Notes: a model not told the origin generated them from the letters alone. Shown: positions 38,560-51,252, counted from the first letter of the stretch. The stretch is DNA of 64,000 nucleotides from Ceratodon purpureus (GCA_014871385.1 CM026432.1:3737535-3801534); one strand, 5' to 3'. Numbers and translations are program-made.

Positions 38560-41230
38560 ATACTCAACCTATGTTCATTTTATTCACATTTTCCTATAAA
38601 TAGGACCAAAGTTCTTCTAATCTCTCTTTTAATATACAGATTTACATTCTAAAAATAAAAAAACTAATTTGACAAAAAAAATAATTGAGTTATTTGAGTA
38701 TTATGAATCCATGTCCTTTTTGCAATTTTCTTTACAATGCACTACTTCTTTGGAATCTCTAAAATTTCATGTACAAGTAACTAACATCACGTACAACATA
38801 CTAGTACAAAACCGTCAACTTATAAAGTGCAAAATTTGACACAAAGAGGAACCAAAGTATGTTGTTTGAGTACTAGGATTTTAAAAACATTATTTTTTAC
38901 TTCAAACTCTACAATCTTTCAATCTTCATTGCCAAATTTAGTGAGACTTTTTATGCTTGATTGTTTAGTAATCTTAAGCAAGATCTTAGGGTTGGACTTG
39001 CAAAGGAAACCTTTTTTAATTTTTTTTTTCCTTGCTTTAGAATTGAGAAGTTTTAGATTATTTTTGTAGAAAATGGTCAAGGAATTTTTAGAAGTCAGGG
39101 TTTAAGATGACAAGCTTATAGAGCATGACTTGCTCTCAAGAGTCCAAGAACCTTCACTTTTTATACATGTATTTTAGCAAAACAATGGACACATTCTCGT
39201 GGAAAGTTTCGTTGGGCAAAAAATGGTGAATTATGTTTTGGTTGAATGGCTGTCATTTTGGCACCAATACTCTCTAAAAGTGCTACCATGTAAGTACAAT
39301 GGATGCAAGACTTTCGCTTGCAATGTGAATGTCAAAAGGCTGGACTTTGTTAGTTTTCATACTCTAATTGAATGAATTCAATGGCCAATCAATGTTCATT
39401 GTGTGAAGTGGCTCTAAATTCGTTGGTTAGGATGCTAAGAATGAGCTCCAATGCTTATCTTGTCTTTTATTTATTTTTGATGCATACATTGTGAAATCTT
39501 GTAATACAACTTTTAATTTTCTTTTTCTTTCTTAAGTATATGATTCCATCATACATCAAACTTAAAAGTTATGGATTGAGACACTTAAATAAATTACAAT
39601 AGTTTCAAATTTTTTCTTACTTGATATGTTGTAAAGAATGTCTTGAAACTACTTCATGATATATTAAAATGCATGTGCACATAAAGAAAGGCAAAAAATG
39701 ATTCAATCAATCTCATGCTAATATCCATAACATGTCTAGGTGTTCCACCAACGCTTTTAGATTACCTTGAATTGTAAATCTTGTTACTAGAGACAATAAC
39801 TTCAACTATCTTTCCACGAAGATAATGGATATCTATATCAATAATATTATATCAATATTAAAATTAATTTTTTTTATTCAATATTGTCTTATATAATGTC
39901 TTAAAAACACATCAAAATGCATGTCTAAATTTGAGCTTATACAATTTTCACAAAATTTTAGACATTTGAGTGGCTTGAATGGTCTTAATCTTTTAAAGAA
40001 CTAAGTGCTTGCTTGATGGACAACTCAACTTTCAAGGAAATTCTTACAATGTCAAATTTGAATGTGGTTTTATGTAAAATAATTGTAGATAAAGAGAGTT
40101 ATAAGAGGTTTGTACAAATACATATATTTCCACTTGCCTTTTTGAAAAAAGCCTTATTATAATTTAAAGCATTTTTTCTTGATGAAGGACAATTCAAAAA
40201 CTTTTGCCAAATCTATCTATTACCTCTGAAATGTATGAGTCATGTAACTAACATGATTGTTTTTGAAATTGTCAAAGAAACTTCGTCTACCATAGAAGAC
40301 CCCATTCCAGGAAGAGACATAGTTTTCTTTTTGGTGAGGATGTAAATAAAGCTTTTTTTTATTATACATAAGTAGAGATTTGTTTTTTATATTTTAATTT
40401 TCTCCTTGAAGAATAGATATAAACCTTTGTTTTGATAATATTGATTTGTTTCTATAAAAAGCAGTATTAATAATAAATAAAATGTGTTTCTGGCAACAAT
40501 ATGAACTTATGTTCCAATCATATTAATTTTCATAATGCTACATTTTTTGTAATTACTAAAATTTTCTACAACATATATATAATGTGGACCTTATGTGGTG
40601 CAAAATCTTGACACCAAAAGAAGTCAAAGTTTGCTATTCCTATATGAATAAGAAAAAGAAAAACAATTTTGACCTTTGAAATTTATAATCTTCCAATCCG
40701 TGCCTTTAAATTGAATACAAAATTTTCAAGCATGACCTTCTAATGAACTTAGCCAAGATGTTATGTTTAATTAGTGAAGCTCCTTCCAACTTGTTTTGAG
40801 TCATAGTACTATTTTGGATGATTTTTTAGGAATGTAAAATTATTTTTCGAGATGAGAAAAAATTACCAACATTTTGTAAGGTTCAAAACCTACAACTTTA
40901 AGGAGTTAGTGATGGTCTTAACATTGTGTTGCACACTTTTTTTTAAAAATAATTCCAACTTCTTATTTAAATTAATTACAAAAAAGTTAAAAAAAAAATT
41001 AAAAAAAAAAAATTTTTAAAATTGGAATTTTGAAGAAATTTCAAAGAAATATCACTTTAAAGAAATTGAAAAAGATAGAGAATGATTTTTGAACTTTCAG
41101 GCTTATAGATACTTTCTACTAGTCTAGATTTACTAATTATATTTTGAAATGAATATCATTAAAGTTGTGACATATTATAATACATCTAAGTTTGATCATA
41201 TGTCCTTGGTCTTTTAAGTTAAAAATGCAA
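38560..41230. repeat. Dispersed repeat block A (paralogous to block B at 56.3-62.5 kb)
   Basis: A non-coding AT-rich block that aligns by eye with block B over long stretches. Shared landmarks include GTGCAAAATTTGACACAAAG-like motifs (38829 and about 40602 here; about 56815 and 61185 in B), TTTAAGATGACAAG (39100; 59608 in B), GGGCAAAAAATGGTGAAT (39212; about 59710 in B) and CATCTAAGTTTGAT (about 41186; about 62455 in B). The two landmark motifs are 1.77 kb apart here but 4.37 kb apart in block B. Confidence 0.75.
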
Positions 41231-42232
41231 AAAAAAAAACTTTTGTATTGCTTCTTTTACTGGATTTTTTAAGAATTGGCTATAATATAATGTTTTAGGT
41301 GATAGATGGTCATGAAATTTTAGGGGTTAAGAAATATGTCCAAATGTTTGTCTTGATTTGAATTGTTATACATTTGACACAATTTAAGACATTTAAGTAA
41401 CTCAAAAAGTGTCTTAAAAATAATTTGCATGAGACTCTAAATAACACTAAATAACCATAACTTTACTCTGTTTACAACATGAAGAAATGCAGATATTCCC
41501 ATAGAGCAATTCCATGGCTCAGGAGGGAGAGCACAATAAAGTGGACCTCAAAGTACAAAATGTGATGATTAGAAAGTGAATATGAAGTGTGCTGTTTTTT
41601 AAAGCTCAAAGCTGATTTTGAGCATTTGGATGTAGTTTTTGAGCATTTTAGTGACTTCCAAAGGTGTCATAAGGTACTTTACACGCATCTTCGTAAAAAG
41701 AATATCCTCAATTGAAACTAAATTTGACCACTAGTTCTAAATCATGAAAATGAACTTTTCCAAAGACTTGATTTCTTCATTTGGTGCCTTCTATTGTCTT
41801 TAGAGGATGTTTTTTTCAATTTTAAAAACAGTGTTCGGTAAAAAAAAACGCACAAAAAGTACCGCGGAAGTGACCTTCTTAAAAAGCATCCTTGCGGTAC
41901 TTTTAGAACCCTAAACCAACCAATGAGTATATGAATTGACTATTTTAGAATACCTCTTAAACATACAAAGGGCTCCACTTCATTGAAAGTGACTTTTTGA
42001 TAGTTTTAGATTCTTTTATAGTCACTTTTTCAAATGACTGCATTCACTTTGCTTGGATTTAAAGCCCTCATACAATAACTTTAAAGTGTCTGCTTTGCAC
42101 AAACAAGTTGAGAATCCATATTAGCAAAAGAAATTGACTTCAATTACATCTTTCCATCACTTTTGTGTAGTTTTTGCAAAAGGACTGAAATTGGCAAATA
42201 GCTAAGCACTTTTTTGGTCCACTTTATTGTGA

Positions 42233-42290
42233 ATTCGCTAAGCACGATCAAGTGAATGCTTCTCCATTCACTTGATCGTGCTTAGCGAAT
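42233..42290. repeat. Perfect 26-bp inverted repeat with 6-nt loop
   Basis: Arms at 42233-42258 and 42265-42290 are exact reverse complements (starting ATTCGCTAAGCACGATCAAG), separated by CTTCTC. A transcript would fold into a perfect 26-bp hairpin; as DNA it could be the remnant of a foldback element. Confidence 0.9.
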
Positions 42291-42622
42291 CTGGGAATGT
42301 CGATATATTTGAGCATGACACTGAAGCAACAATGAGATGGTCTCATAAAATTGGATCAATCTAAAATCAATCTAAAATTGGATCTCATAAAATCTCGGAT
42401 CCCGTGTTTTGTAACAGATTGCCCAGGGCTTTGAGCTACTCGAGAGCTGCAGCTGCAATTGCAAGCCTGGTGGTAGAAGTTATAAGTTGGTGAACGTATG
42501 CATAGCTTTGCAGAGTGGCAATCCGGTGCTGCCATGGCAGGCAGACTAGTGCAGACTCCAGAGTGCTCCAATAACTTCCCAACTCTGAGCCGGTATTCCC
42601 AAGCTTTCAGTGTGGTCTTGTC

Positions 42623-42701
42623 AAAATGCACTTCATCTTCTCTCATGCAATGAAATCGTTCATTTGCTTCAAAAAAAAAATAAAAAAAAATGCACTTCAT
42701 C
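42623..42701 (+). mobile_element. Micro-retroposon: 33-nt body plus poly(A), 15-bp target duplication
   Basis: AAAATGCACTTCATC is present at 42623-42637 and again at 42687-42701. Between them is a short body ending CATTTGCTTC followed by an A-rich tail. This is the structure of a heavily 5'-truncated, target-primed retroposed RNA. Confidence 0.75.
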
Positions 42702-44227
42702 CCGATTAGCACATGCGGGGCCGGAAGAGTAGTACCGGTGGCAGATACGAAGCAGATGATCTCCACTTGCAGGGCTTTGAACTACTTGAGAGCTGCTGCA
42801 ATTATCTGACCGTCCCTACCTTGCCTGCAGACGTAGATATCTAAAGTGGAAGCACCAGATCTGTCACTTCTCAAGCCTCATGGCCGGGGTCCGGGGATAT
42901 GGGCAAGAAACTCTAGTAAAGAAATCTAAAAAATCCGGCAGATGTGCAGGGAAAAAAGACGTTGTTCGCACTTGTATTTGGTTTTACATGTTTCTATAAC
43001 AAATTATTATTCATAGGGACTAGTAAGCAAAACTAGGAGGCTACCAAAAACGAAGGAGTCGTGTTGATTTCAGTAATTCCGTGCTTCCACTTCATGACTC
43101 CAAATCACCACCAGTACTGCACCTTGACTCACAAGTTGGTCCTTCCCAGTTGACGATGGTGCTCCTACCATATAATTTACACAGGATAATGAAGACGGCA
43201 AATAATGTCTTCCAGTGTCATCAAGAAGGACGTGGGGATGGACATGATGGGTCTCTGACTCCTGCACTACTGTATCATCTCAACACTATTTGGAGTCCAG
43301 AAAGTCCAGGACTGCAGTTAGAATGGTATTTGATGCCTTACTATGTCCACACGAAGTACATGACGTCCGCATGCTGGGTCTCCAACCCATGCATTGTTAT
43401 CTCAACACTGTTTGTGGGCGAGCGAGTCCAAGAGTCCCACTTTCGGAATAGGAAATGGTATCGTAGTACCTTTCACAGCGATGCCGTCAGACCGGTCAGG
43501 AGCCAGTTTACTGCAGGTGTGCATTTTAGATGGCTTAAATACCTGCTTAGATCAGTTTCTTCCAGTGCAATCCATCTCTCTTTCCATTCAGCTACGCCTG
43601 CCCATTTCTGCGGGAGCCAAATCCTCAATCCCCACTTCAAGCTGTTATGACGCTTGCCTAGGTTATTGCCTCGACAGGAGATCGATTACTGGTTTGTTCC
43701 AGCACTCTGATGTGCAGTCAGCACCTTGGGAGTCAGATCTAGCCCAGCTTTGTCGGATTTTCAAGTGTTGAGTGTCCTCAGGTGGTATGCTTTAATTCCA
43801 GCTTCAGCTATGTGATCCATGCCTATTCGACCCTTTCTTGGACTGAGATTGCCTCCGATTACTGTGCGATGGGCAAGCCTGGGTTTTCTGTTTAAGCTTT
43901 ACAGCAGGTGCTTGTCATTTCTAGTCTCTGTCGGTTGTTGACGAACTAGTGGAAGGTGCTTGACAGTATCGGGCCGGTGTATGTTCTCGTGGTTGGTCGA
44001 ATGTAGTCGTCTCGGGTCATTGCAAACGTCATCTTATCGCAGAAGTCCAGGGGTCGGAGAGCAGATATTGTTTTAGCTAGATCATCATGAGGCGGAGGGT
44101 TCGATACTTTTTCCGGAGGAAGGTTTCCTCTTAAAAAATGTTTCTATAATGTTTTAGATTGATGGTCCTCACGGGGCATGAATAGTATGCATCCGTATAA
44201 CAGTCTGGATTTTGATAAGGACTTGCC

Positions 44228-44413
44228 ATGGGCAACATTCCTACCACTGTTGAATACTACCGAAGTCTAAGAACATCTTTTGAAAGGGCAGTGCTGCTTG
44301 ACGCTGTTGTAACTTTGGGCTACGGGTCACTGAAATTGCTGATCTCGACAACTTTACAGTTTTTTCGAGCGGGATACAAATTTGGTTCAAATATAGGTCT
44401 CCTGTTTACGTGA
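44228..44413 (+). other. Upstream ORF in the TORNADO1-like leader (61 aa)
   Basis: An ATG-started frame (MGNIPTTVEYYRSLRTSFER...) ends 120 bp before the main start. A donor-like GCAGGTGCGT lies at about 44428, but an in-frame stop precedes it, so it cannot simply be a 5' coding exon. It could be a regulatory uORF if transcribed, or nothing. Confidence 0.3.
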
Positions 44414-44532
44414 TACTTAATCTATGCGAGGCAGGTGCGTTCTGGCAAAAGAATACATACACTGAGCTTAGGCAACAGTTATAGTTTGGTGCCTTCGGCT
44501 TCGGGCATTAGTTTTCCAGCCTGAGACGCAGA

Positions 44533-47500
44533 ATGGTGCGGTGGCGTGATTTCTTGTTCTGGATCGGTTTTTCGGCATGGAAGGCTCTCTTTGACCGTAT
44601 ATTTACCAAACCTCCCGACTCTCGTGACGAGGGCCATTCAGTCCCTGGGGTTGCGTTGCCCAGCGAGGAGCTTGCAGATGTGGATCAGGAGACTCAAACA
44701 TCTATTGATCCTGAGAGAGGTAGCCTGGCAAATCTTCTGGATAAGATTATGTGGAAAAAGAGTATGAGACTAAAATTTGAAAAGGATGATCGAGTTTCGT
44801 ACCACTTCTATGATGATTCCTCGGAGAAGAGTACTTTTGGCGATCGTGACTCATGCAACGAGATAATGGGTGCCATCGCTGCTTCCACCACCCTTAAAGA
44901 CTTTGAGATCTATTTCAAGAGTTCCAAAGTAGAAACATGTTACACGAAGGGATTAACAGAGGCCTTGAGCTCTAACCGAAGTGTGAAAAAAATCTCATTC
45001 AGGAATGGAGCACCTAACAGGGAAGAAATTGGAACATTTTTGGTGTCTACGATATTGTTGAACAATGAATGCCTGGAAGATGTTGAACTGCTGCATTTCG
45101 TAATGGACAACGAAGGCGCGTCACTACTGAGAACCGCCTTGCATCATAATCGAACCCTCAAACGCATTTACCTTTTTCCTTCTCCTAACAGTACATTGGA
45201 TGACGAAGGATTGAAGATGTTGCTTGAGCCACTTTCGGGAGGCGATGGTTGCAACGATGTCTTGGAGGACTTCACCTTTTATCTCAGAGGATCAAAGTGG
45301 CATAATGGCAGTGTGCACATTGGTAACATGGTCAGAAACAACACCTCCCTCCGCAAAATTTCGATAGGATTGGAGGGTGACTATCATGAGGCTAGACCTA
45401 CAACTGTTTTCTCTAGCATTGGTGAGGCCCTTTGCTTCAACACTCGGCTTTCGCAGCTGCACCTCGATCTTAATGAATTCAGAGATCATGAGATGGATAT
45501 TTTGGATAATTTATTTACATCCTTGGTTCCAGATGCTCAAGGACAGCAATCCAACACCGCCCTCAAATATCTTGGACTTTGGTCGAAAAAGAGGCGGCCT
45601 CTGAAATATGAATCCTTGTTCAGCATGCTACGAAGCAATTCATCCTTGATTGAATTGAATTGTGGTTACAGCATTACTGAAGCAGAAGATGCTGTCCAGC
45701 TCTTGAACTCTTTGAAAGGCAACAAGTGCTTAGAAATACTGAATCTGGGTGCTTGTGATGGAGTACGTGGTCAGCGAGTGTTGGGGACAATTATGGACCT
45801 CCTTCTTGAGAATCACCATTTGAAAGAAATAAAGTTGAATGGAACACCATTGGAAAAGGATGGGAGTGCACAGATCGTGAAGGCAGAGTTGGAGAAGAGG
45901 GCAAAGAATGTTTTGTGGAAAGTGGTGGAAGGCATGGCAACAACAACTCCTACTTCTGGAAGAGTCTTTCTGTGTGGAGAACCGTATGCAGGCAAGTACA
46001 TTTGTTATTCTAGGTTGTTATTTTTAGTTGATTTTGGTCTAAATATAATAACAGTTATAATGGTTTTATTTCCTGAAGTTGATTAGTTTAGAATGCACAA
46101 GAAGTATTTACAAGAAATAGTTTTGAATTTCTTTGTACAAACTTTTTGGATATTGGTCTCTAAGAGATTTATTCATTTTTTAAAAATACACTTTCACATT
46201 TCATATGGACCGATCAAGATTTTTCCATGTGCAAAAAGATTGGAATAGTTCTTCATAGACATACTTTATGTCAGATTTAGCATGTTTATGTAAGAACTTA
46301 ATTTTAATGTAAATTTTTATATCAGGATTATAGAAGACAACAGAATGGACTGTAATGTTGCACTCTTGCTCATTGGATGTGTGAAAGCTCTTAAATATTG
46401 ATTTCTAGTACTTTGTGATTCTTATTTTTAAAAAGGTCAATGATGTAATTTATTTTGGTACTCAAATAATGACATGTTATTGTTTTGATATCTATTTCTA
46501 TTTTGTTGCAGGAAAGACAACATTACGAAAAACAATCATGGAAATTCATTCAGCTTCATTGCAGAAGAAAGGGAAAAAGAGAATGAATAGTTTCAACATT
46601 GTGAAGGGAATCTTCAAAGGGAGTGAGAAAACATATGGTGTTAAAGAGAAGGATGATGAACGCACTCGAGGAATTGAAGTGCATCATATTTCATGTGATG
46701 ATATAGCTATGACAATTTGGGACATGGCTGGACAAGAAGAATATCATGCTTTCCATGATTTGGTAGTTCCTAATCTTTCAGGGGGTGGAAGTTGTTCCTC
46801 ATTCATATTGGTATGTGATCCTCAAACTGATCATAAGCTCAAACAACCAAAAGATGAAGCGGATGTTGAAAAAGAGCTACTATATTGGTTGAGATTCATT
46901 GCTTCAAACACTAGAATCTCAGATTTGTACAAGCCCCATGTGACCATTGTGTTCACACATTTTGATAAGTGGTGCACGGATGATCTATTTTGCCAAAGAA
47001 TCTCAGAGAAAGTTGAAGGTTTGAAGCATCAATTTGAAGGCCTTCTTGAATTTGAAGAGAAAGTATTTCTGATCAACGCCACGTCCAAAGATTCGATCCA
47101 TGATGACAAGTCCAAAGATTCAGTGGAAGACGTGTTTAAAGCTATGGTGAATCATCTAAAAGGTCTGCTTTCAAGGGTGCCCAAAACAATTGAGGCTTGT
47201 GCAAAGTTACAGCAAGTTGTGGCCAAGTGGATTCAAGTGAATCCAAACCAATTGCTATTGAGCTGGGATGCATTTTCCAAAGTATGTTCTCAAATCAAAG
47301 ACCTTGATGATCAGGATGATTCGAATCCCAGAATTGTAGATATGAGGAAACGATTTGCAGCTTTATCTTTGCATGATACAGGACATTTGATGTATTATGA
47401 GGACTACAACATTGTTGTTATGAATCCGCACTTATTGTGTCATGATATTATAGGCGAACTCATTGCTACATGCGCATTGGAGAAGTCCAATTCCGAGTTG

Positions 47501-47976
47501 ATTATCAATGGTTGCATCAAAAAAGTTGATCTCCAAACAATGTTGTCTAAGTTTCCTACAAGTGAGAGACACCAAGTCTCATTAAAAGATGTAGTGCAAA
47601 TTATGTTGAGGCTCAAGCTTTGTTTTTTACAAAGCAAGAATGTTCTCATTATTCCGGCAACACTTCGAGATTACGGAAAGTTGGGTTGGCCATTTGAAAC
47701 AAAAGTTGGAGTTGATTACAAGTACATTGGAAGAAGGTTGACATGCGAGGATACAGCAAGAACACTTTTGAGTCCTGGATTCTTTCCTAGACTACAGGTT
47801 AGTTGTTATACTTTTTAATTTCTATATGTATATTTTTACAACAATAAGTTTGTCATTTCAGAACTTTCAAGAAAAACACAATATTTGATTTTTGAAATTA
47901 GGCGAGGCTTCAAATCTTTCTTGCAAAAAAATGTCTTCTACATCTTATGATACATACTGCACCTTTCTATTGTGCA

Positions 47977-48007
<31 letters not shown>

Positions 48008-49373
48008 GACGCAAATGGTACCCTGTGCACAGGTTTTCCTTCACAAAAAATTTGCGGATGCCTACAAGATCAAGAAGAATCAGATTGAGTTTATTCACAA
48101 TGGAATGGAAGTTATCATAGAATATAGTGATTCCAATGGATTTTTCATTGATATTATGATCCGTTCAAGTAAAATGGAAGACAATATCTTGGACTTTCTT
48201 CATGTACACATTAAAGATGACATCCTCAAGCTCTGTGCAAATCCAACGTTGGGATGTCCTGGAGTCAAGCTTGTTGAGTTCATCATTCGACCATCATGTG
48301 TACAGAATCTGATATCATGCAAGGCCCGGAGAAATCAAGTTGTTTCTGTTGAAAAGCTGAAACAGATGGTATTGGCCAGTGTTAATTTTGAACTACAACA
48401 TACATGGCCTGATGAAAAGTCATTGAAGAGCGGATGTGATGAAGCAACCACTTTACTGGGAGAGAAAGTTTCAGATCATTTGCTTAATCAACTTCGACTT
48501 GAATTGCAAAAGTTGGAAGACCGTTTTAAAAAGAGTGATCCTGAGAAGGACATGAATGATTGTGGAAGCTTTTTGATTGATGTGGAAGATTCCAAGCCCT
48601 TGATTGTGACCAATGAAGTTTTATACCACAACATGAAACGCATGGAAGTTGGCATTCATGAGAGATTTGATAAACTCGATATGAAGATCGATGAGATTAA
48701 ATCTACTCAAGGGAGGTTGTTGCCCAAGATATGTACCAACTTGGATGCTCTGGTGACATTTACAGTGGAGTTCCAGCAACACAAGTATCCACGCCTTCCC
48801 TTCCTAACAAGTCGTGAGAAACAGAGTCTCAAGCGCTCTATAGTCACTCATATGGTACCAGGAATGACAAGCTTTGTTGTTCAGCTCTTTTGTGAGCATA
48901 GAGATGGTTTCCACATTGTCCAAGATCAAAAAGGGTGCGAAGTATCATTTGGCACAGAATCAACAAGAAAGTTTCTGAGTGCGGTAAAGTGGGGGCTCTT
49001 CACTTTCACGGTTCTGGCAAAAGTAGGTGCACAAGTTGGAGCTGGCATGGGTTCAACGATTCCAAACCTTGCTAAAGGCTGGTTGGTTCTAGCAAATATA
49101 CCAGGAACCGTTGGGGCGGATTCTCTCATAATCCCATCTTTACAGGACAAGCCAAATACATCCATTTCAGACTGGGAAGCGAAGGTGGCCCAAGAATGGT
49201 TGATAGAGACTTTGAAAGCAAAGTGCCAAGGCACTGGCGATATCCAGAAAGCATTCCAGCTACGAAAGGTGAAGTATAAGGATAGTGGATCCGTAGCTTG
49301 GATTTGCAATAAGCATGTAAGAGAGTGCAGTGATCACAACACCATAGATTTATTACCGTCGGAGATACTTTAG
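44533..49373 (+). CDS. TORNADO1-like LRR-Roc-COR (ROCO) GTPase
   Basis: ROCO proteins join leucine-rich repeats to a Ras-like Roc GTPase and a COR dimerisation domain. The Arabidopsis member TORNADO1 acts in leaf and vascular patterning. Three exons: 44533-45991, 46512-47797, 48033-49373; 4086 nt, 1361 aa, close to TORNADO1's roughly 1380 aa. LRRs fill about residues 60-440. The P-loop GEPYAGKTT starts at G482 and is split by intron 1, which has a GC donor (AG|GCAAGT). The Roc G3 motif is DMAGQ (D557-Q561); a G4-like THFDK contains D638. COR and the C-terminal region follow, with a glycine-rich hydrophobic stretch near VGAQVGAGMGS. Intron 2's acceptor region carries a poly(T) insertion that duplicates the acceptor; I use the downstream copy (exon start 48033), which keeps frame and avoids a poly-Phe run. 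Function in this organism is inferred. Confidence 0.88.
47971..48037 (-). mobile_element. Micro-retroposon (reverse orientation) inserted at a splice acceptor
   Basis: TGTGCACAGGTTTT occurs at 47971-47984 and at 48024-48037. Between and overlapping them lie a 27-nt T run (47981-48007) and GACGCAAATGGTACCC. Read on the minus strand, this is a short body ending CATTTGCGTC plus poly(A), with a 14-bp target duplication that includes the intron's CAG acceptor. Confidence 0.8.
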
Positions 49374-49607
49374 GTGGTGAGATACACATTGACAACTCAA
49401 AGGTTTGAGTCTCGAAGTGAATAGCTGAACGGTCATAGATAACCATTTCTCTTTTCCTGCTGCACTCCAATTTATGTTTAAGGTAGCAGCAAATACTTCA
49501 AGAAGTTTCGAGAGGAGAATCTGATATGCTTATCCTACTCCCCTCCTGAAAGCTGCCGGACATTGAAGATATCACGGCTTGTGTTGAGGGGCTAAGGTAT
49601 GTGCTAT

Positions 49608-49750
49608 GAGGTCTCTGGAGTGGCAGAGTCTGGTTCTCTTGGACCTGTGTGATTGCGATGACATCGAAGGGCATGGGCTTGAACTTGGAAGTATTTACAG
49701 TCTTCGTGTTTTAATTATTCCTCAATGTGAGAATTTGACGAGATTCGTAT
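49608..49750 (+). pseudogene. LRR-like coding fragment, copy 1
   Basis: Reads SLVLLDLCDCDDIEG...LGSIYSLRVLIIPQCENL, the leucine spacing of an LRR of the NB-LRR kind, then hits a stop codon soon after. No start codon, no splice context and no NB-ARC domain were seen, so it looks like a gene fragment. A related segment lies at 51253-51380. Confidence 0.5.
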
Positions 49751-51252
49751 GCCAGTAGCTGCAACCTGATGGAGTTTGTTGTTACAAGAGGAATCCTGCT
49801 GATCGGGGATGCATGTCGGAGCTACTGGCTGTAGAATTGTATAGATTAGAATCAGTACTAGGGAGTTTGCGTGTTTTCATGAAGCACGGTTTGTGTGATG
49901 TGTGCTGTCTGCTCGAGGGTCCTCGTTAGGATTTCAGCTTGAATCGTTTGGAGGAATCACGGTTCGTTGGTCCGGGTGATCATGAGGATTGTTTAAGAAG
50001 CTGGTAGTTCAAGTTTGTACAATTTGATTTGGAGTTAAGTTTGTCATGGCCCATACAGAATTTCCTGAAGAAAATTCCGAGAGGCGACGATTGAATGAAT
50101 TTCGGCTCTTTTTCAGCTTTATCCTGAACTGGCACACGATAATAACATCTATATAGTGAGTGAGAAGATTTTGAGGTTCGTTTTGTTGTGACGTAGTTGT
50201 GTAACTCCTCATGCTCGCTTAATGATATGAGTGGATGTCTGAGCAAAGATTTCGATTCGGTTGGTTGCTTCAGAACGATGTCAAAGTTGCCATTTGCATC
50301 ATCAACGACGTATTGAGACTTGCACAATAGCTCTCCACAGGCAAAGCTCCTTGTGCAAATTTTGTAGGGAACAGAATGCACATTTTTCGCTATATTGTGG
50401 CCCCTGTCAAGGTGTGCATCGCATACATGGAGGAAGAGCTCGCGTTTGATCACTACATCATACCTTGTGAACCGAACAGAACATTAAGTAGTATAAAAGT
50501 AAAGTGGAGCAACAACACACACCACATAAGAAACGCTCACAAAAACAAGAATATGATGAGATCGGTACACGCCAGCCCACAAGCATCAAACATATCACGA
50601 ACAATGAAGAAGGAGACCAGGATCGAATGAGTGTTTCAAAAGCGAGGCATTCTTCTCTACCTGTGTACCTTAATCAGACATCGAGATTCGGGAGTACTGG
50701 AGTAACGCACACTTTTATAATTTGTAGGTGCGAGTTCATCAGCCGCGAAAGAGTCACAGCTGCATCTCAAACTATTAATATGGCTCGCATATCTTGCTTT
50801 TAATGTCTCCCCCCGCCCACGACGTCTTTGTTATTATGACCAGGATGATGTCCAAGCCAGGTGCCTATTTTGCTGCTCGTCATTTCTGTGCAGCTGTGAG
50901 CTTGTACATGCGTGAAGTCGGTGTTGGTATTTTGTCTAGAATGGTCTTTCATTTGGCAGCATGCAGTAAAATAATCTCAATCTTAGGTTTCAAAAGAGGT
51001 TGAGGTGATGGAAGCGACAAATCTCTAGACCTGGATGTCGTCGAATTGGCTCTCACATTTGTCAGTAAGGTTAAGCCTTTGCAGTGAGATGATTGATGAT
51101 TTTCTAGATAAATCTCTTAAAACTTGAGTTTGAGAGATAGATGTGCCCAGCTGATCGATGTGGTTGTGGTGGATGAGCCAACCGAGCACTGCAGCACATC
51201 TGAAGAGATCTGTGTTGTAGGAAGACAAGTCCCTCGTCGGCCTCACTCGTAG

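Larger units (their letters stand above)
41231..44532. other. Intergenic region upstream of the TORNADO1-like gene
   Basis: AT-rich to about 42.2 kb, then more GC-balanced to the gene start, so the last 1-2 kb could hold promoter and leader exons. A segment containing GGGCTTTGA[G/A]CTACT and GAGAGCTGC appears twice, near 42428 and 42770. AAAAGTACCGC and its complement GCGGTACTTTT form an 11-bp inverted repeat between 41850 and 41910. No supported coding gene. Confidence 0.5.

Noticed and set aside
42356-42766. 136-codon open frame on the minus strand
   Set aside because: Begins with GTG and runs straight through the micro-retroposon and its A-rich tail, so it cannot be an old protein gene.
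43081-43650. 189-codon open frame on the plus strand
   Set aside because: Begins with GTG, has low-complexity His/Ser-rich content, and lies in the probable leader or promoter of the TORNADO1-like gene.
46415-46511. Separate gene start in the open frame before exon 2 of the TORNADO1-like gene
   Set aside because: The upstream part is AT-rich intron; the frame becomes protein-like exactly at the acceptor that completes the P-loop from exon 1.
47892-48032. Reading the long open frame at 47892 as the start of exon 3
   Set aside because: It would include a poly-Phe run encoded by the T27 insertion and lacks homology; the acceptor at 48032 gives the in-frame COR sequence instead.
49980-50453. 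157-codon open frame on the minus strand
   Set aside because: It opens at a GTG, has no early in-frame ATG, no splice context and no recognisable family; gene-like composition alone is not enough.
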